DNA from: Comamonas odontotermitis
Lineage (GTDB): Bacteria; Pseudomonadota; Gammaproteobacteria; Burkholderiales; Burkholderiaceae_C
Direction of reading: 5' to 3'
Length of the DNA stretch: 64,000 bases
NCBI RefSeq assembly: GCF_014207855.1
Contig: NZ_JACHKZ010000019.1
Location: forward strand, 18,711-82,710
Shown here piece by piece: positions 17,999 through 26,572 of the stretch (the stretch's first letter is position 1; the number at the start of each line of letters is the position of its first letter). The notes below the pieces were generated by a model. It saw nothing but the letters and a program-made list of their open reading frames with translations. It did no database searches and had not been told where the DNA came from. A program made the translations under genes and the position numbers.

Positions 17999-18913
17999 TC
18001 AGGATTCACTGCCCTCGCCAGCGGCCTCACCTTGATCCTGGTCATCGCCTTTCGCGGCCAGCATGTGCCCGGTGCGGCTGCGGGCCGTGGCAACCAGGGT
18101 GCTGATCGCCTGGGTTTCAGGCAGATTTTTCCAGTAGCGGCGCGGCATTTCGCGCAGCATGGCCTGTTCCTTGAGGCGCGCGGGGTTGAAGGTGGATTGG
18201 TAGTAGGCAAGCCAGAGCGACTCGCCCGCATCGGGCCCGGGCGCCTGGGCCGCCGTTGCGCCGGGCGCCCAGCGCAGGGTTTGCAGATCCCACAGCACGC
18301 TGCAATCGGGGGTGAGAATGGCCCAGCGCATATTGGTGAAGCGCCGCATGAAAAAGCCTGAGGCTGCGCGCACGATGTAGTGCTCTGGCTCGAACCAGGC
18401 CATGTGCAGTGGCTCACCGCTCGCGTCCTGCGCGGGTCGAAAACGCACAAACGCATGCATTTTGTGGATTTCGCGCCCTACGGCATGGGCGAGGCGCTCC
18501 AGATCTCGCCAATCAGTATCCAGCGCATCGCCTGCCAGCCGGGGCGTGCGCAGCACGCGCCAGAGCCAGCGGTAGCACAGCGCAAACCGCCCCGGGTTGC
18601 GATGGCAGCAGGCATCACGCAGCACGGCCAGCTGTGGTTTTCGGATATGCACGGGCCTGCCAGGCGTCGGCGCCAGGCGGTCCAGCGCATCGGGGCTCAG
18701 TACCCGGTCTTGCTCAGCTGGGGAAGCGCTGTTGGCAAACAGGTCGTCCTCCGCTACGCGGGTGGCCAGCGTGTCATTCCACCGCCAGTGAATGTCGTCA
18801 GGTGCAGCGCCCAGCGCCAGCAATGCCCGCGCCGCTTGCCGAAAGCCCGCAAAATCATCGGGTGCCTCCAGCATGACGGTCAGCATCTGCCCATTCTTCA
18901 GCAAGGCCTGCAT
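17999..18913 (-). CDS. DUF4130 putative DNA-metabolism protein (TIGR03915 type)
   Basis: 304 residues matching the DUF4130/TIGR03915 family along its length: EAPDDFAGFRQAARALL at the start, the conserved core HAVGREIHKMHAFVRFRP, MAWFEPEHYIVRAASGFFMRRF, MRWAILTPD and YYQSTFNPARLK, ending MPRRYWKNLPE. The family is almost always next to the radical SAM protein found just upstream here and is predicted to act in DNA repair or modification; the reaction is unknown. In many genomes this domain is fused to a C-terminal uracil-DNA glycosylase domain. Here the protein ends about 30 residues after the conserved region in an acidic Gly/Glu tail, so that domain is absent. ATG 18913 begins 2 nt after the radical SAM stop, so the two are coupled. 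Confidence 0.9.
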   Translation of the reverse strand: MQALLKNGQMLTVMLEAPDDFAGFRQAARALLALGAAPDDIHWRWNDTLATRVAEDDLFANSASPAEQDRVLSPDALDRLAPTPGRPVHIRKPQLAVLRDACCHRNPGRFALCYRWLWRVLRTPRLAGDALDTDWRDLERLAHAVGREIHKMHAFVRFRPAQDASGEPLHMAWFEPEHYIVRAASGFFMRRFTNMRWAILTPDCSVLWDLQTLRWAPGATAAQAPGPDAGESLWLAYYQSTFNPARLKEQAMLREMPRRYWKNLPETQAISTLVATARSRTGHMLAAKGDDQDQGEAAGEGSES

Positions 18914-18915
18914 GG

Positions 18916-20244
18916 TCAGAACAGTGCCATCTGGCCCGCAGCAGCCAGGCGCATGCCACTGTGCCTGCGCTGCGCGGCGCCCTGCGCCATCTGCGCGATC
19001 AGCTGTTCGCGCAATTGGACGCTCTCCAGCGCGCCTGGGCGCGGGTGGTAATCGGCCAGCTCCACAAAGGCCAGTACCTTGGCGCTGGCCACATGCAGTT
19101 GCTGCAGATCGGCCAGCCGCAAGCTGCGCACGCTTCGCGCGGCCAGCAGGCGCTCCACGCTGCGCCCGCCCAGGCCGGGTACGCGCAGCAGCCATTCCCT
19201 GGGTGCGCGGTTCAGGTTGATAGGGAAATGCTGGCGGTGCGCCAGCGCCCAGGCCAGCTTGGGGTCGATTTCCAGATCCAGCATGCCAGCGGCGCCGGGG
19301 GCGATGATCTCCTCATGCGCAAAGCCGTAAAAGCGCATGAGCCAGTCGGCCTGGTACAGACGGTGTTCGCGGATCAAGGGCGGCGCCTGCAGCGGCAGAT
19401 CTGCCGATGCATCTGGTATCGGGCTGAAGGCCGAGTAGTACACGCGGCGCAGACGGTGGCCGGTGTAGAGCGCGCTGCTGGTGCGCAGAATGACGGCATC
19501 GCTTGTGCCATCGGCCCCCACGATCATCTGCGTGCTTTGTCCGCCCGGCGCGTAACGCGCTGGCGTGGCGCGCCGCGCACGTTGCGCGCCGGGTAGCGAG
19601 ACGGGCTTTTGGGCAGCGTGCGCCACGCTCTCTTGCCTTGCCTCTTCGATATGCCTGGCGACGTCGCCCATGGCCGATGCAATGCCAGAAGCATTTTTTT
19701 CGGGAGCAAGCTGCTGGAGGCCTTGGGAGGTGGGAAGCTCGATATTGATGCTCAGGCGGTCTGCATAGCGCCCGGCAAGCGCCAGCAACTGGGGGTCTGC
19801 ATCGGGAATGGTCTTGAGATGGATGTAGCCGCGAAAATCATGGTCTTCGCGCAGGCTGCGTGCCACTTCCACCAGCTGCTCCATGGTGTAGTTGGACGAC
19901 TGGATGATGCCGCTGGAAAGAAACAGCCCCTCGATGCAGTTGCGGCGGTAAAAGTCCAGGGTGAGCGCCACCACCTCAGCCGCCGTGAACCGCGCCCGCA
20001 GCACATTGGAGCTTTTTCGATTGATGCAGTAGCGGCAGTCGTAGATGCAGAAGTTGGTGAGCAGTATCTTGAGCAGCGAAACGCAGCGGCCATCTGGCGT
20101 GTAGCTGTGGCAGATGCCCATGCCTTCTGCCGACCCCATGCCCTTGCCATCCAGCGAGTCACGTCCCTTGACGCCGCTGGAAGCACAGCTGGCGTCGTAC
20201 TTGGCAGCGTCGGCCAGGATGCGGAGCTTGGCGATGGTTTGCAT
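18916..20244 (-). CDS. Putative DNA modification/repair radical SAM protein (TIGR03916 type)
   Basis: 442 residues. The start KLRILADAAKYDASCASSG and GICHSYTPDGRCVSLLKILLTNFC are family signatures. Cys66, Cys70 and Cys73 (CIYDCRYC) form the radical SAM [4Fe-4S] motif; INIELPTSQGLQQLAPEK follows. Around residues 345-390 are two helix-hairpin-helix-like motifs (LLRVPGLGGRSVERLLAAR), which point to DNA binding. The family pairs with DUF4130 proteins and is thought to repair or modify DNA, but no reaction is established. A consensus LexA box ends 6 bp upstream of ATG 20244, and no Shine-Dalgarno is visible there. First gene of a two-gene operon. Confidence 0.92.
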   Translation of the reverse strand: MQTIAKLRILADAAKYDASCASSGVKGRDSLDGKGMGSAEGMGICHSYTPDGRCVSLLKILLTNFCIYDCRYCINRKSSNVLRARFTAAEVVALTLDFYRRNCIEGLFLSSGIIQSSNYTMEQLVEVARSLREDHDFRGYIHLKTIPDADPQLLALAGRYADRLSINIELPTSQGLQQLAPEKNASGIASAMGDVARHIEEARQESVAHAAQKPVSLPGAQRARRATPARYAPGGQSTQMIVGADGTSDAVILRTSSALYTGHRLRRVYYSAFSPIPDASADLPLQAPPLIREHRLYQADWLMRFYGFAHEEIIAPGAAGMLDLEIDPKLAWALAHRQHFPINLNRAPREWLLRVPGLGGRSVERLLAARSVRSLRLADLQQLHVASAKVLAFVELADYHPRPGALESVQLREQLIAQMAQGAAQRRHSGMRLAAAGQMALF

Positions 20245-20249
20245 ACGAA

Positions 20250-20269
20250 TACTGTAAATAACAACAGTA
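20250..20269. promoter_or_regulatory. LexA (SOS) box
   Basis: TACTGT-N8-ACAGTA, matching the full consensus half-sites of the proteobacterial LexA operator (CTGT-N8-ACAG core). It lies 6-25 bp upstream of the radical SAM start codon, where bound LexA would block transcription of the radical SAM-DUF4130 operon until DNA damage. Confidence 0.85.
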
Positions 20270-20396
20270 TTTTAGCAAGCTTGGCATGCCAATCCGCCCA
20301 GCGACCCTGTGAATAGAAAAATATCGGTATAGAGGGCCTTCGACCCTTTTCCACAGGGCGCACTGCGCTCTCTATTGAATGGAGATACAACCGGAC

Positions 20397-21365
20397 TCAG
20401 GCAGCCAGCTGGCGAATGCGCTGCACCTGGGCAGTTGGATCGGAAGCGCTGGCGCCAAACTCCGTGGCAAACCACTTTCTCTCGTCCAGTTGCCGCGCGT
20501 CCATCAGGTGCAGATCGGCTGCCGTTTCGGTGCGGGGCAGCAGCACCAGGGCTTCGGCGCCGCGCTTCCATACCGTGTTGGGCAGGTCTTGCATATGAGC
20601 GGCGGTGTGAGGCTCTTGCAGCACGGGCGGGCCAAAACGCTGCCGCAAATCGGCCAGCAGCGGTGCAATGGGCACATCCTTGTATTCCACCGCGATGCTG
20701 ACCACGGCTCTGTCGCCCTCCGCGCGCAACTGCGGCTCGGCAAACAGCGGCGCTTCCCCCGTGCGCCAGGGGCGAATGATACCGTCCGGCATCTGCTCTG
20801 CCACGATGCCCAGCCTTTGAAACGGTACCCCCAGCACATTGCCATACAGGCCCCATGCAGCCTCTGCCAGAGCCTGCGCGTTCTCCACCGTGGCCGCTGT
20901 GCCTGCGGGCCAGTTGGCCAGGACCAGCGCCACGGCCTTGGCCCAATCGGGCTCGCCTGACATGGCGCGGGCCTGCAATCTGGCGGCTGCCGATACGGGC
21001 GATGTTGCCTGGGGATCAGCAACGCCCAGCTCGGCCAGTGCCGCGAGCCACAAGCGATCTCGCAAACGACTGGCCTGCATGTCGAGCCCCCAGTCCGGTA
21101 CCACGGCCAGCGCGGGTTGCGCCGTCAATGCCAGTACCACCGGCAAACCCAGACACAATGGCGGCGCCGATTCGCTGCCGTCGCCAGTCTTGCGCGGCAG
21201 GGTGAAAAATTGATCACTGGCAAGGTCTGGCATCAGGGCGCTGCCGGTTTGGGCAACCGCCTGCGATGCGGCGCCCTGCTTCTGGCAGGCTGCCAGCGCT
21301 GGCAGCAGAAACACGCTGCTGCTCCATGCCAGCCAGCGCCTGCGTGTCGATGGTTGTGTATGCAT
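20397..21365 (-). CDS. Predicted lipoprotein of unknown function
   Basis: 322 residues. ATG 21365 gives MHTQPSTRRRWLAW followed by a hydrophobic stretch ending LPALAAC, a good lipobox, so cleavage before that Cys and lipid anchoring are likely. The rest is soluble with no motif I recognise; it contains two Leu/Ala-rich helical regions and a C-terminal part with VVSIAVEYKDVP. The frame stays open upstream to 21521, but those residues are Arg/Cys-rich and unlike a signal peptide. It stands alone upstream of the radical SAM operon, separated from it by the LexA box region. Confidence 0.7.
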   Translation of the reverse strand: MHTQPSTRRRWLAWSSSVFLLPALAACQKQGAASQAVAQTGSALMPDLASDQFFTLPRKTGDGSESAPPLCLGLPVVLALTAQPALAVVPDWGLDMQASRLRDRLWLAALAELGVADPQATSPVSAAARLQARAMSGEPDWAKAVALVLANWPAGTAATVENAQALAEAAWGLYGNVLGVPFQRLGIVAEQMPDGIIRPWRTGEAPLFAEPQLRAEGDRAVVSIAVEYKDVPIAPLLADLRQRFGPPVLQEPHTAAHMQDLPNTVWKRGAEALVLLPRTETAADLHLMDARQLDERKWFATEFGASASDPTAQVQRIRQLAA

Positions 21366-21553
21366 TGCCGCGCATTGTAGGGGCCGGTTAAGCGCGCGAC
21401 AGCTCGCACGGTGCGAAACCGCACGCAGCACCCACAATGCTCTTGCCTGCGGCCATCCCCATCCATACCCAACGTACACGACGCGCGCAAAACACACAGC
21501 GTGCGCCCATGTGCATTGCATGCAGGCAATTGACCTTATAAGGAGACCCGTCC

Positions 21554-22612
21554 ATGCCCCTGTTCCGCTTTTCTCTGCTCGCTACTGCACTGGCTGGCCA
21601 GATGCTCGCTGCCCCCGCCTTTGCGCAGGACAAGCCCACCGTGCAGTTCATTGCTACCGGCGGCACGATTGCGATGAAGATCGATCCGGTGAAGAACGCG
21701 CCGGTACCGGCCATCTCGGGTGACGACCTGCTTGCCACCGTGCCAGACGTGGGCATGTATGCGCAAATTCAGGTGAACAACCTCTCGAACGTGCCGTCCG
21801 ACTACATGGACCCGGCCCGCTGGGTGCAATTGACGGCTGCCGTACAGGCCGCCTTGGAAAAACCCGAGGTGGCAGGCGTCATTGTCTCGCACGGCACCGA
21901 CACCCTGGAGGAGACCGCCTTCTGGCTTGATGTGACCGTGCAGTCGCCCAAGCCCGTTGTGCTGATCGGCGCGCAGCGCAATGCCTCGGTGTCGGATTTT
22001 GATGGCCCACGTAACCTGCTCAATGCCGTGCGCATTGCCGTCGATCCTCAGTCGCAAAACAAGGGCGCCATGCTGGCCATGAACAACCAGATCAACGCCG
22101 CCCGCTACGTGACCAAGACGCACACGGCCAATGTGGAGACATTCCGCTCCGGCGAATACGGCTTTCTGGGCGAGGTCTACCCCGACCGCGTGGTTTACGG
22201 CAATGCACCGGTGCGCCGCCAGCACATCGCCATTGCGACGCAGACCATGCCCGAGGTGGAAATCTTCCCCATGTACGGTGGCGCCAACGGAGAGGCGGTG
22301 CGGCAGGCGGTGGATCGCGGCGTCAAGGGTATCGTCATCGACGCGCTGGGCATGGGCAACATGAATGTACCCATGCTGAACGCCTCCAAGTACGCCATGG
22401 GCAAGGGGGTGCCCGTGGTCGTCACCACCCGCGTGCACAACGGCCGTGTGATGCCCAGCTACGGTTTTGAAGGCGGCGGCAAGACCTCGTACGACGCAGG
22501 CGCCATCATGGCTGGCGACCTGAAGGCGCCCAAGGCGCGTATCCTGCTGATGCTGGCACTGCAGGCGGGCCAGAAGGAGCGCGCGCAGCTGCAGGCGCTG
22601 TTCGACAAGTAG
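21554..22612 (+). CDS. ansB: Periplasmic type II L-asparaginase
   Basis: 352 residues. A signal peptide of about 25 residues (MPLFRFSLLATALAGQ...PAFAQ) directs it to the periplasm. Both catalytic threonine motifs are present: ATGGTIAM with Thr38 as the nucleophile, and SHGTDTLEE (residues 112-120) with the second Thr/Asp pair. RYVTKTHTANVETFRSGEYG and VHNGRVMPSYG are also typical. It hydrolyses asparagine, often also glutamine, to the acid and ammonia, so the family name is asparaginase/glutaminase. A GGAG lies about 9 nt before ATG 21554. Single gene, convergent with the aminotransferase gene. Confidence 0.93.
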   Translation: MPLFRFSLLATALAGQMLAAPAFAQDKPTVQFIATGGTIAMKIDPVKNAPVPAISGDDLLATVPDVGMYAQIQVNNLSNVPSDYMDPARWVQLTAAVQAALEKPEVAGVIVSHGTDTLEETAFWLDVTVQSPKPVVLIGAQRNASVSDFDGPRNLLNAVRIAVDPQSQNKGAMLAMNNQINAARYVTKTHTANVETFRSGEYGFLGEVYPDRVVYGNAPVRRQHIAIATQTMPEVEIFPMYGGANGEAVRQAVDRGVKGIVIDALGMGNMNVPMLNASKYAMGKGVPVVVTTRVHNGRVMPSYGFEGGGKTSYDAGAIMAGDLKAPKARILLMLALQAGQKERAQLQALFDK

Positions 22613-22705
22613 GCTGGCCCGGTAGTCTTCCCGCCCCCGCTCCTGCCCATGTCTGCGCAGACCAGGCAGGTCACTTACTGGTTGCAGGGGCCAGCTGGGC
22701 CGCTC

Positions 22706-23632
22706 TCAGTGGCTGTAATCTACGGGGTCGCGGTAGGCCGCCTCGTCATGCATGGCCCAGTAAGCTTCCTGCAGCCGCTGGGTGACGGGGCCAGGGCCAG
22801 GCAAACCGGTGAGCGCCACCCCGTCAATCTTGGAGATGGGCATGACGCCGCCAGCCGTCGAGGTGATGAACACCTCGTCTGCCGTGCGCAGCGCCTGCTG
22901 CGTTACCGGCTGGGCATGCGCGGTAATGCCCAAGCGCTGGCACAGCTCCAGCGCCGTCTGGCGCGATATGCCCATCAGAACCCCGCGCGCCGGGGTGCTC
23001 ACCACACCGTCCTTGACCATGAAGAGGTTGAAACCCGGCCCCTCGGCAATATGGCCTGCTCCATCCACCACGCAACTGGTGTCATGCCCGCCGTCGTACG
23101 CGTCGAACAGCGACTGCACCAGATCGAGCCAGTGGTAATTCTTGACCGTGGGGTCGACCGACTCCGGGGCGATGCGCACGCGCTGGCTGATGTGCAGGTC
23201 CAGCCCCTGCTTCTGTTTTTCGGGGCTGGCAATCCATACATAGGGCAAGGCGTAGGCATAGAAGCGGTTTTCTGCCAGACGCGGATCGCGCACCCCCTTG
23301 GGCGCCACGCCGCGTGTACACACCATGCCCACATAGGCGCTTTGCAGGCCAGCGGCGCGCACGCAACCGTGCAGGATTGCGCGTACCTGGGCCTTGTCAT
23401 ACGTAATCTGCATGCGCAGCGCCTGCATGCTGGCAAAAAACCGCTCAATGTGGGCATCCAGGCGAAAGAAAGCGCCCTGCCACACACCCACCACGTCATA
23501 GGTCACGTCCGATCGGGTAAAGCCCCAGTCAAACAGAGAAACCTTGGCTTCGGACAGTGGCACATAGGCACCGTCGGCAAAGGCGCAACCGCCGTCCAGG
23601 CTGGATGCGGCGGGCGGAGTGGGAAGCGTCAT
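22706..23632 (-). CDS. Class IV PLP aminotransferase (D-amino acid/branched-chain type)
   Basis: 308 residues of fold type IV. The catalytic lysine is in TVKNYHWLDLV; other family marks are SLFDWGFTRSDVTYDVVGVW near the N-terminus, GPGFNLFMVKDGVVSTPARGVLMGISR and DEVFITSTAGGVMPISKIDG. These are shared by BCAT, D-alanine aminotransferase and aminodeoxychorismate lyase, and I cannot choose among them. ATG 23632 follows a GAGG 6 nt upstream; an alternative ATG lies at 23644. The gene is upstream of, and convergent with, the asparaginase gene; the Bug-type gene is 120 bp further upstream on the same strand. Confidence 0.85.
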   Translation of the reverse strand: MTLPTPPAASSLDGGCAFADGAYVPLSEAKVSLFDWGFTRSDVTYDVVGVWQGAFFRLDAHIERFFASMQALRMQITYDKAQVRAILHGCVRAAGLQSAYVGMVCTRGVAPKGVRDPRLAENRFYAYALPYVWIASPEKQKQGLDLHISQRVRIAPESVDPTVKNYHWLDLVQSLFDAYDGGHDTSCVVDGAGHIAEGPGFNLFMVKDGVVSTPARGVLMGISRQTALELCQRLGITAHAQPVTQQALRTADEVFITSTAGGVMPISKIDGVALTGLPGPGPVTQRLQEAYWAMHDEAAYRDPVDYSH

Positions 23633-23752
23633 GGCAAACCTCATGAAGTGAACATGGCAAACGCCCAGCTTAGGCTCGCCACCGGCGCATGGCTGTCGCC
23701 TTGGGTGCATCAGCGCCTGCCAGCGCAGCACGCCCTGAGAACTATCAGAAAT

Positions 23753-24754
23753 TTACTCCGCCGTTGCCCCCGACTGCTTGACCGCCCGGCCCCACTCCAC
23801 GATCTCGCTCGCCACAAAGCGATCCATCTCTGCGGGCGTGGTGGGAGCGGGCTCCGACCCACGGTCGCGGATGAACTTTTGCATATCTGCGCTGTTCAGG
23901 ATGGCCACGGCTTCCAGGTTCAGCCTGTCCACCACGGCCTGCGGCGTGCCTTTGGGAGCCATCAGACCCAGCCAACCCACAGCTTCAAAACCCTTGAACT
24001 CGGGCAGACCGGATTCGGCAATGGTGGGCACATCCGGCAACTGGCTTGACCGAGTGGCCGATGTCACCCCCAGCGGCACGGCCTTGCCCGCCTGGATATT
24101 GGCGAGCGCGGCAGTGACGGAGTCCACCATCAGCGGCACCTGGTTGCCCAGAAAATCGGCCTGTGCCGGGCCGCTGCCTTTGTAGGGAATGTGTTCCAGC
24201 TGCAATTTGGCGCGCGCTTTCACCATTTCTGCGCTTAGATGCTGGGTGTCACCGATGCCGGCGCTGGCATAGCTGAGCTTGCCTGGCTCTGCGCGGGCCT
24301 TGCCCACCAGATCATTCATGGTTTTGATGCCGGTGGCCGGGTTGGCCAGAAAGACGAGCGGCACCTTGGCAACCAGGGTGATGCCGACCAGATCGACACG
24401 CGGGTCAAAGTTCACCTTTTTGTAGAGCGTCTGGTTCACGGCCATGGCGCTGCCAGCCACCAGCAGGGTGTAGCCATCCGGGGCGCTGCGCACAACCTGC
24501 TCGGTACCGATGTTGCTGCCAGCACCTGCCTTGTTCTCCACCACCAGTGGCTGGCCGAGCTTTTGGCCCAGTTTTTCTGCAATGGCCCGGGCGAAGATAT
24601 CGGTCGCCTGGCCGGGCGGGAAAGGCACGATGAGCTTGATCGGCTTGTCGGGGTATGCAGCAAGCGCAGGCGACGATGCCACCACCAGCAAGGCAGCGGC
24701 AAGCAAGGATGCAGAGGGGCGGCGCGGGCTCGTGGGTGCAGCAGGTGTTTTCAT
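23753..24754 (-). CDS. Bug-family periplasmic solute-binding protein (TctC-like)
   Basis: 333 residues with a Tat/Sec-like signal ([32 protein letters not shown]) and the Bug fold: [70 protein letters not shown] and [17 protein letters not shown]. Betaproteobacteria have dozens of these; they bind small carboxylates or related solutes for tripartite tricarboxylate transporters. No TctA/TctB membrane genes are nearby, so it is an orphan and its ligand is unknown. ATG 24754 has GGAG about 9 nt upstream. The frame opens further upstream without signal-peptide character. Confidence 0.92.
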   Translation of the reverse strand: MKTPAAPTSPRRPSASLLAAALLVVASSPALAAYPDKPIKLIVPFPPGQATDIFARAIAEKLGQKLGQPLVVENKAGAGSNIGTEQVVRSAPDGYTLLVAGSAMAVNQTLYKKVNFDPRVDLVGITLVAKVPLVFLANPATGIKTMNDLVGKARAEPGKLSYASAGIGDTQHLSAEMVKARAKLQLEHIPYKGSGPAQADFLGNQVPLMVDSVTAALANIQAGKAVPLGVTSATRSSQLPDVPTIAESGLPEFKGFEAVGWLGLMAPKGTPQAVVDRLNLEAVAILNSADMQKFIRDRGSEPAPTTPAEMDRFVASEIVEWGRAVKQSGATAE

Positions 24755-25092
24755 GGGGCGTGTCTCCGGCCGTCCAAAGGCCATTTGGCAGCCGCCTCTA
24801 TGCCTGCGCAGTAGTACGACGCGGGAGCGCTGCCGGGTGTTCTCGATAGCGCCGATCTTCGTCGATACCCCGTCATCCTGTAATAGCGACGTGTCTCCGA
24901 GATAACTGGTCACACGGCGAGAGGCTAAAAAGAGGCCGAAACACAGGGATTTGACTTTCGCCGCAGAACCAGGAGGACCGGTCCCAAGGACGCGCATGGG
25001 GCGCAGGTGTTCCGGAAGGAGGCCCAGGCCATTACCAGTGCCAGCGGCAGCGATCAGGTTCCAGCAGTAATGACCGGTGTCAATTACAGGTG
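24755..25092. other. 338-bp spacer without a recognised gene
   Basis: Lies between the Bug gene and the exported-protein gene, both on the minus strand. At its right edge the 12-mer GGTGTCAATTAC is directly repeated (25076-25087 and 25089-25100), running over the stop codon of the exported-protein gene. No terminator or other gene was found. Confidence 0.4.
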
Positions 25093-25656
25093 TCAATTAC
25101 CGGTATACGGCAGCGATGAATGGTGCACCACGATGCGCAGCTTGCCTGCATCGTCCTTGACGAAGCTCCAGGTCTTGTCCACCGAGGTCACTTTGCCATC
25201 CTTACCTGTGAAGATCACATTGCCCATCGTGCTGGCGGATCCACCAGCGATGAAGATACCTGCATTGGCAATTTCACACTTTGTCCACCCCTTGAGCGCG
25301 AAGCCCGTGTCTTTGGGATAGGCCGGGTCTCCGCCCACAAAGTAGGCAAGCGCGCCTTCGCGGCTGGTACGGAAAGCCTGGGGCGCCATGGCCAAGGTTG
25401 GCTTGAACAGCACGGCCCCCATCTGGTAGCCATATGCCTCGTCGATGACTTTCTCTGCGAGCGCCTTGGCTGCCGCCGGGCCGCTGCTGGTGTTGGTACT
25501 GCTGATATCCACCAGCGCCTTGCACCAGGCCTGCTGCGCAGCCAGCACTTCGGCTTCGGAGATGGCGTGGTTGACGACCGGCCCCCTGGCAGCTGCAGGC
25601 AATGCGGCGATACCCATGAGAATGCTGGCGACGGTGATGCAGGTGAGTTTTTTCAT
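25093..25656 (-). CDS. Exported protein with a SnoaL/NTF2-like appearance, function unknown
   Basis: 187 residues. A short signal peptide ([23 protein letters not shown]) precedes a domain with [72 protein letters not shown] and [12 protein letters not shown]. Similar exported proteins are common in proteobacteria and look like NTF2-like single-domain folds, but no function is established. It precedes the two-component pair on the minus strand by about 220 bp and is probably transcribed alone. The last codons overlap a 12-bp tandem duplication. Confidence 0.75.
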   Translation of the reverse strand: MKKLTCITVASILMGIAALPAAARGPVVNHAISEAEVLAAQQAWCKALVDISSTNTSSGPAAAKALAEKVIDEAYGYQMGAVLFKPTLAMAPQAFRTSREGALAYFVGGDPAYPKDTGFALKGWTKCEIANAGIFIAGGSASTMGNVIFTGKDGKVTSVDKTWSFVKDDAGKLRIVVHHSSLPYTGN

Positions 25657-25879
25657 GCTTTGGATCGATTGAAGTGGTCAGATCCCACTCTGGCGCGAGA
25701 GCCAGCGTGGCACTACAGTTCACCAAAGCAACATGAGCGGCCTCTGAAGCCCGCGTTAAGGCAACGTGAGCAGAAGATGAACAGGTGATGAACACGCCCC
25801 ATCGCCCTGCTTTGCAAGCTGCGCGCAAGGCATGCCGCAACCCGCTTGAACCACGAATGGCACGAGAAGAAAGCGCAGA

Positions 25880-26572
25880 TCAATCCGCCATGGCATCCAA
25901 CCGATAGCCAAAGCCCCGCACGGTCTTGATGAGCATCAAATCATGACCGTCATCAATTTTGGCGCGCAGCCGCCGCACATAGACGTCGACGACGTTGGTC
26001 AGCGGGTCTTCATTGGTTCCCCAGACATTGGAGAGAATGCGTTCGCGGCTGTACACGCGGCCCGGCGCGCTCATGAGCAGCTCCAGAAATGCCAGCTCTC
26101 GCGCGGTCAGCATGATGGGTTGCCCAGCCCGGCTGGCCTGCATGCGCTCCAGATCGAGCACCAGATCAGCCACCTGCAACGTGCTGGCCCGGGGCCGTTG
26201 CTCCCGCCCCCTGCGCAGCAGCGCCTCGATACGGGCCAGCAACTCTTCAAACACGAACGGCTTGGTAAGGTAGTCATCCGCCCCCAGTCGCAGGCCGTTG
26301 ACCTTGTCTTCCGTATTGCTCAGCGCGCTGAGCATCAGCACAGGCATGTGGCGGCCTTCGGCGCGCAGGGTCTGGCACAGCTCCAGACCGCTGAGCCCGG
26401 GCAGCATCAAGTCCAGCAGCAGCAACACGCCGGGTTCGGCGCCACGCGCCATGGCCAGGCCCTCCGGGCCGGTGCGAACCAGCTCTACCCGATAGCCCTC
26501 AGCCTTGAGGCCGCGCTCCAGAAAATCCGCCACCCGCACATCGTCTTCCACCACCAGGATCTGGTTGTTCAT
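25880..26572 (-). CDS. OmpR/PhoB-family response regulator
   Basis: 230 residues. The receiver domain (1-120) has the acidic pocket Asp10/Asp11, phosphoacceptor Asp54 in LLLDLMLPG and the conserved KPF. The C-terminal winged helix (130-225) has LTARELAFLELLMSAPGRVYSRERIL and VVDVYVRRLRAKID, the OmpR-type recognition helix. ATG 26572 overlaps the kinase stop by 4 bp (ATGA), so it is translated with the kinase. The frame is open upstream inside the kinase gene, but the ATG is the natural start. Target genes are unknown; the exported protein gene next door is a candidate. Confidence 0.92.
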   Translation of the reverse strand: MNNQILVVEDDVRVADFLERGLKAEGYRVELVRTGPEGLAMARGAEPGVLLLLDLMLPGLSGLELCQTLRAEGRHMPVLMLSALSNTEDKVNGLRLGADDYLTKPFVFEELLARIEALLRRGREQRPRASTLQVADLVLDLERMQASRAGQPIMLTARELAFLELLMSAPGRVYSRERILSNVWGTNEDPLTNVVDVYVRRLRAKIDDGHDLMLIKTVRGFGYRLDAMAD

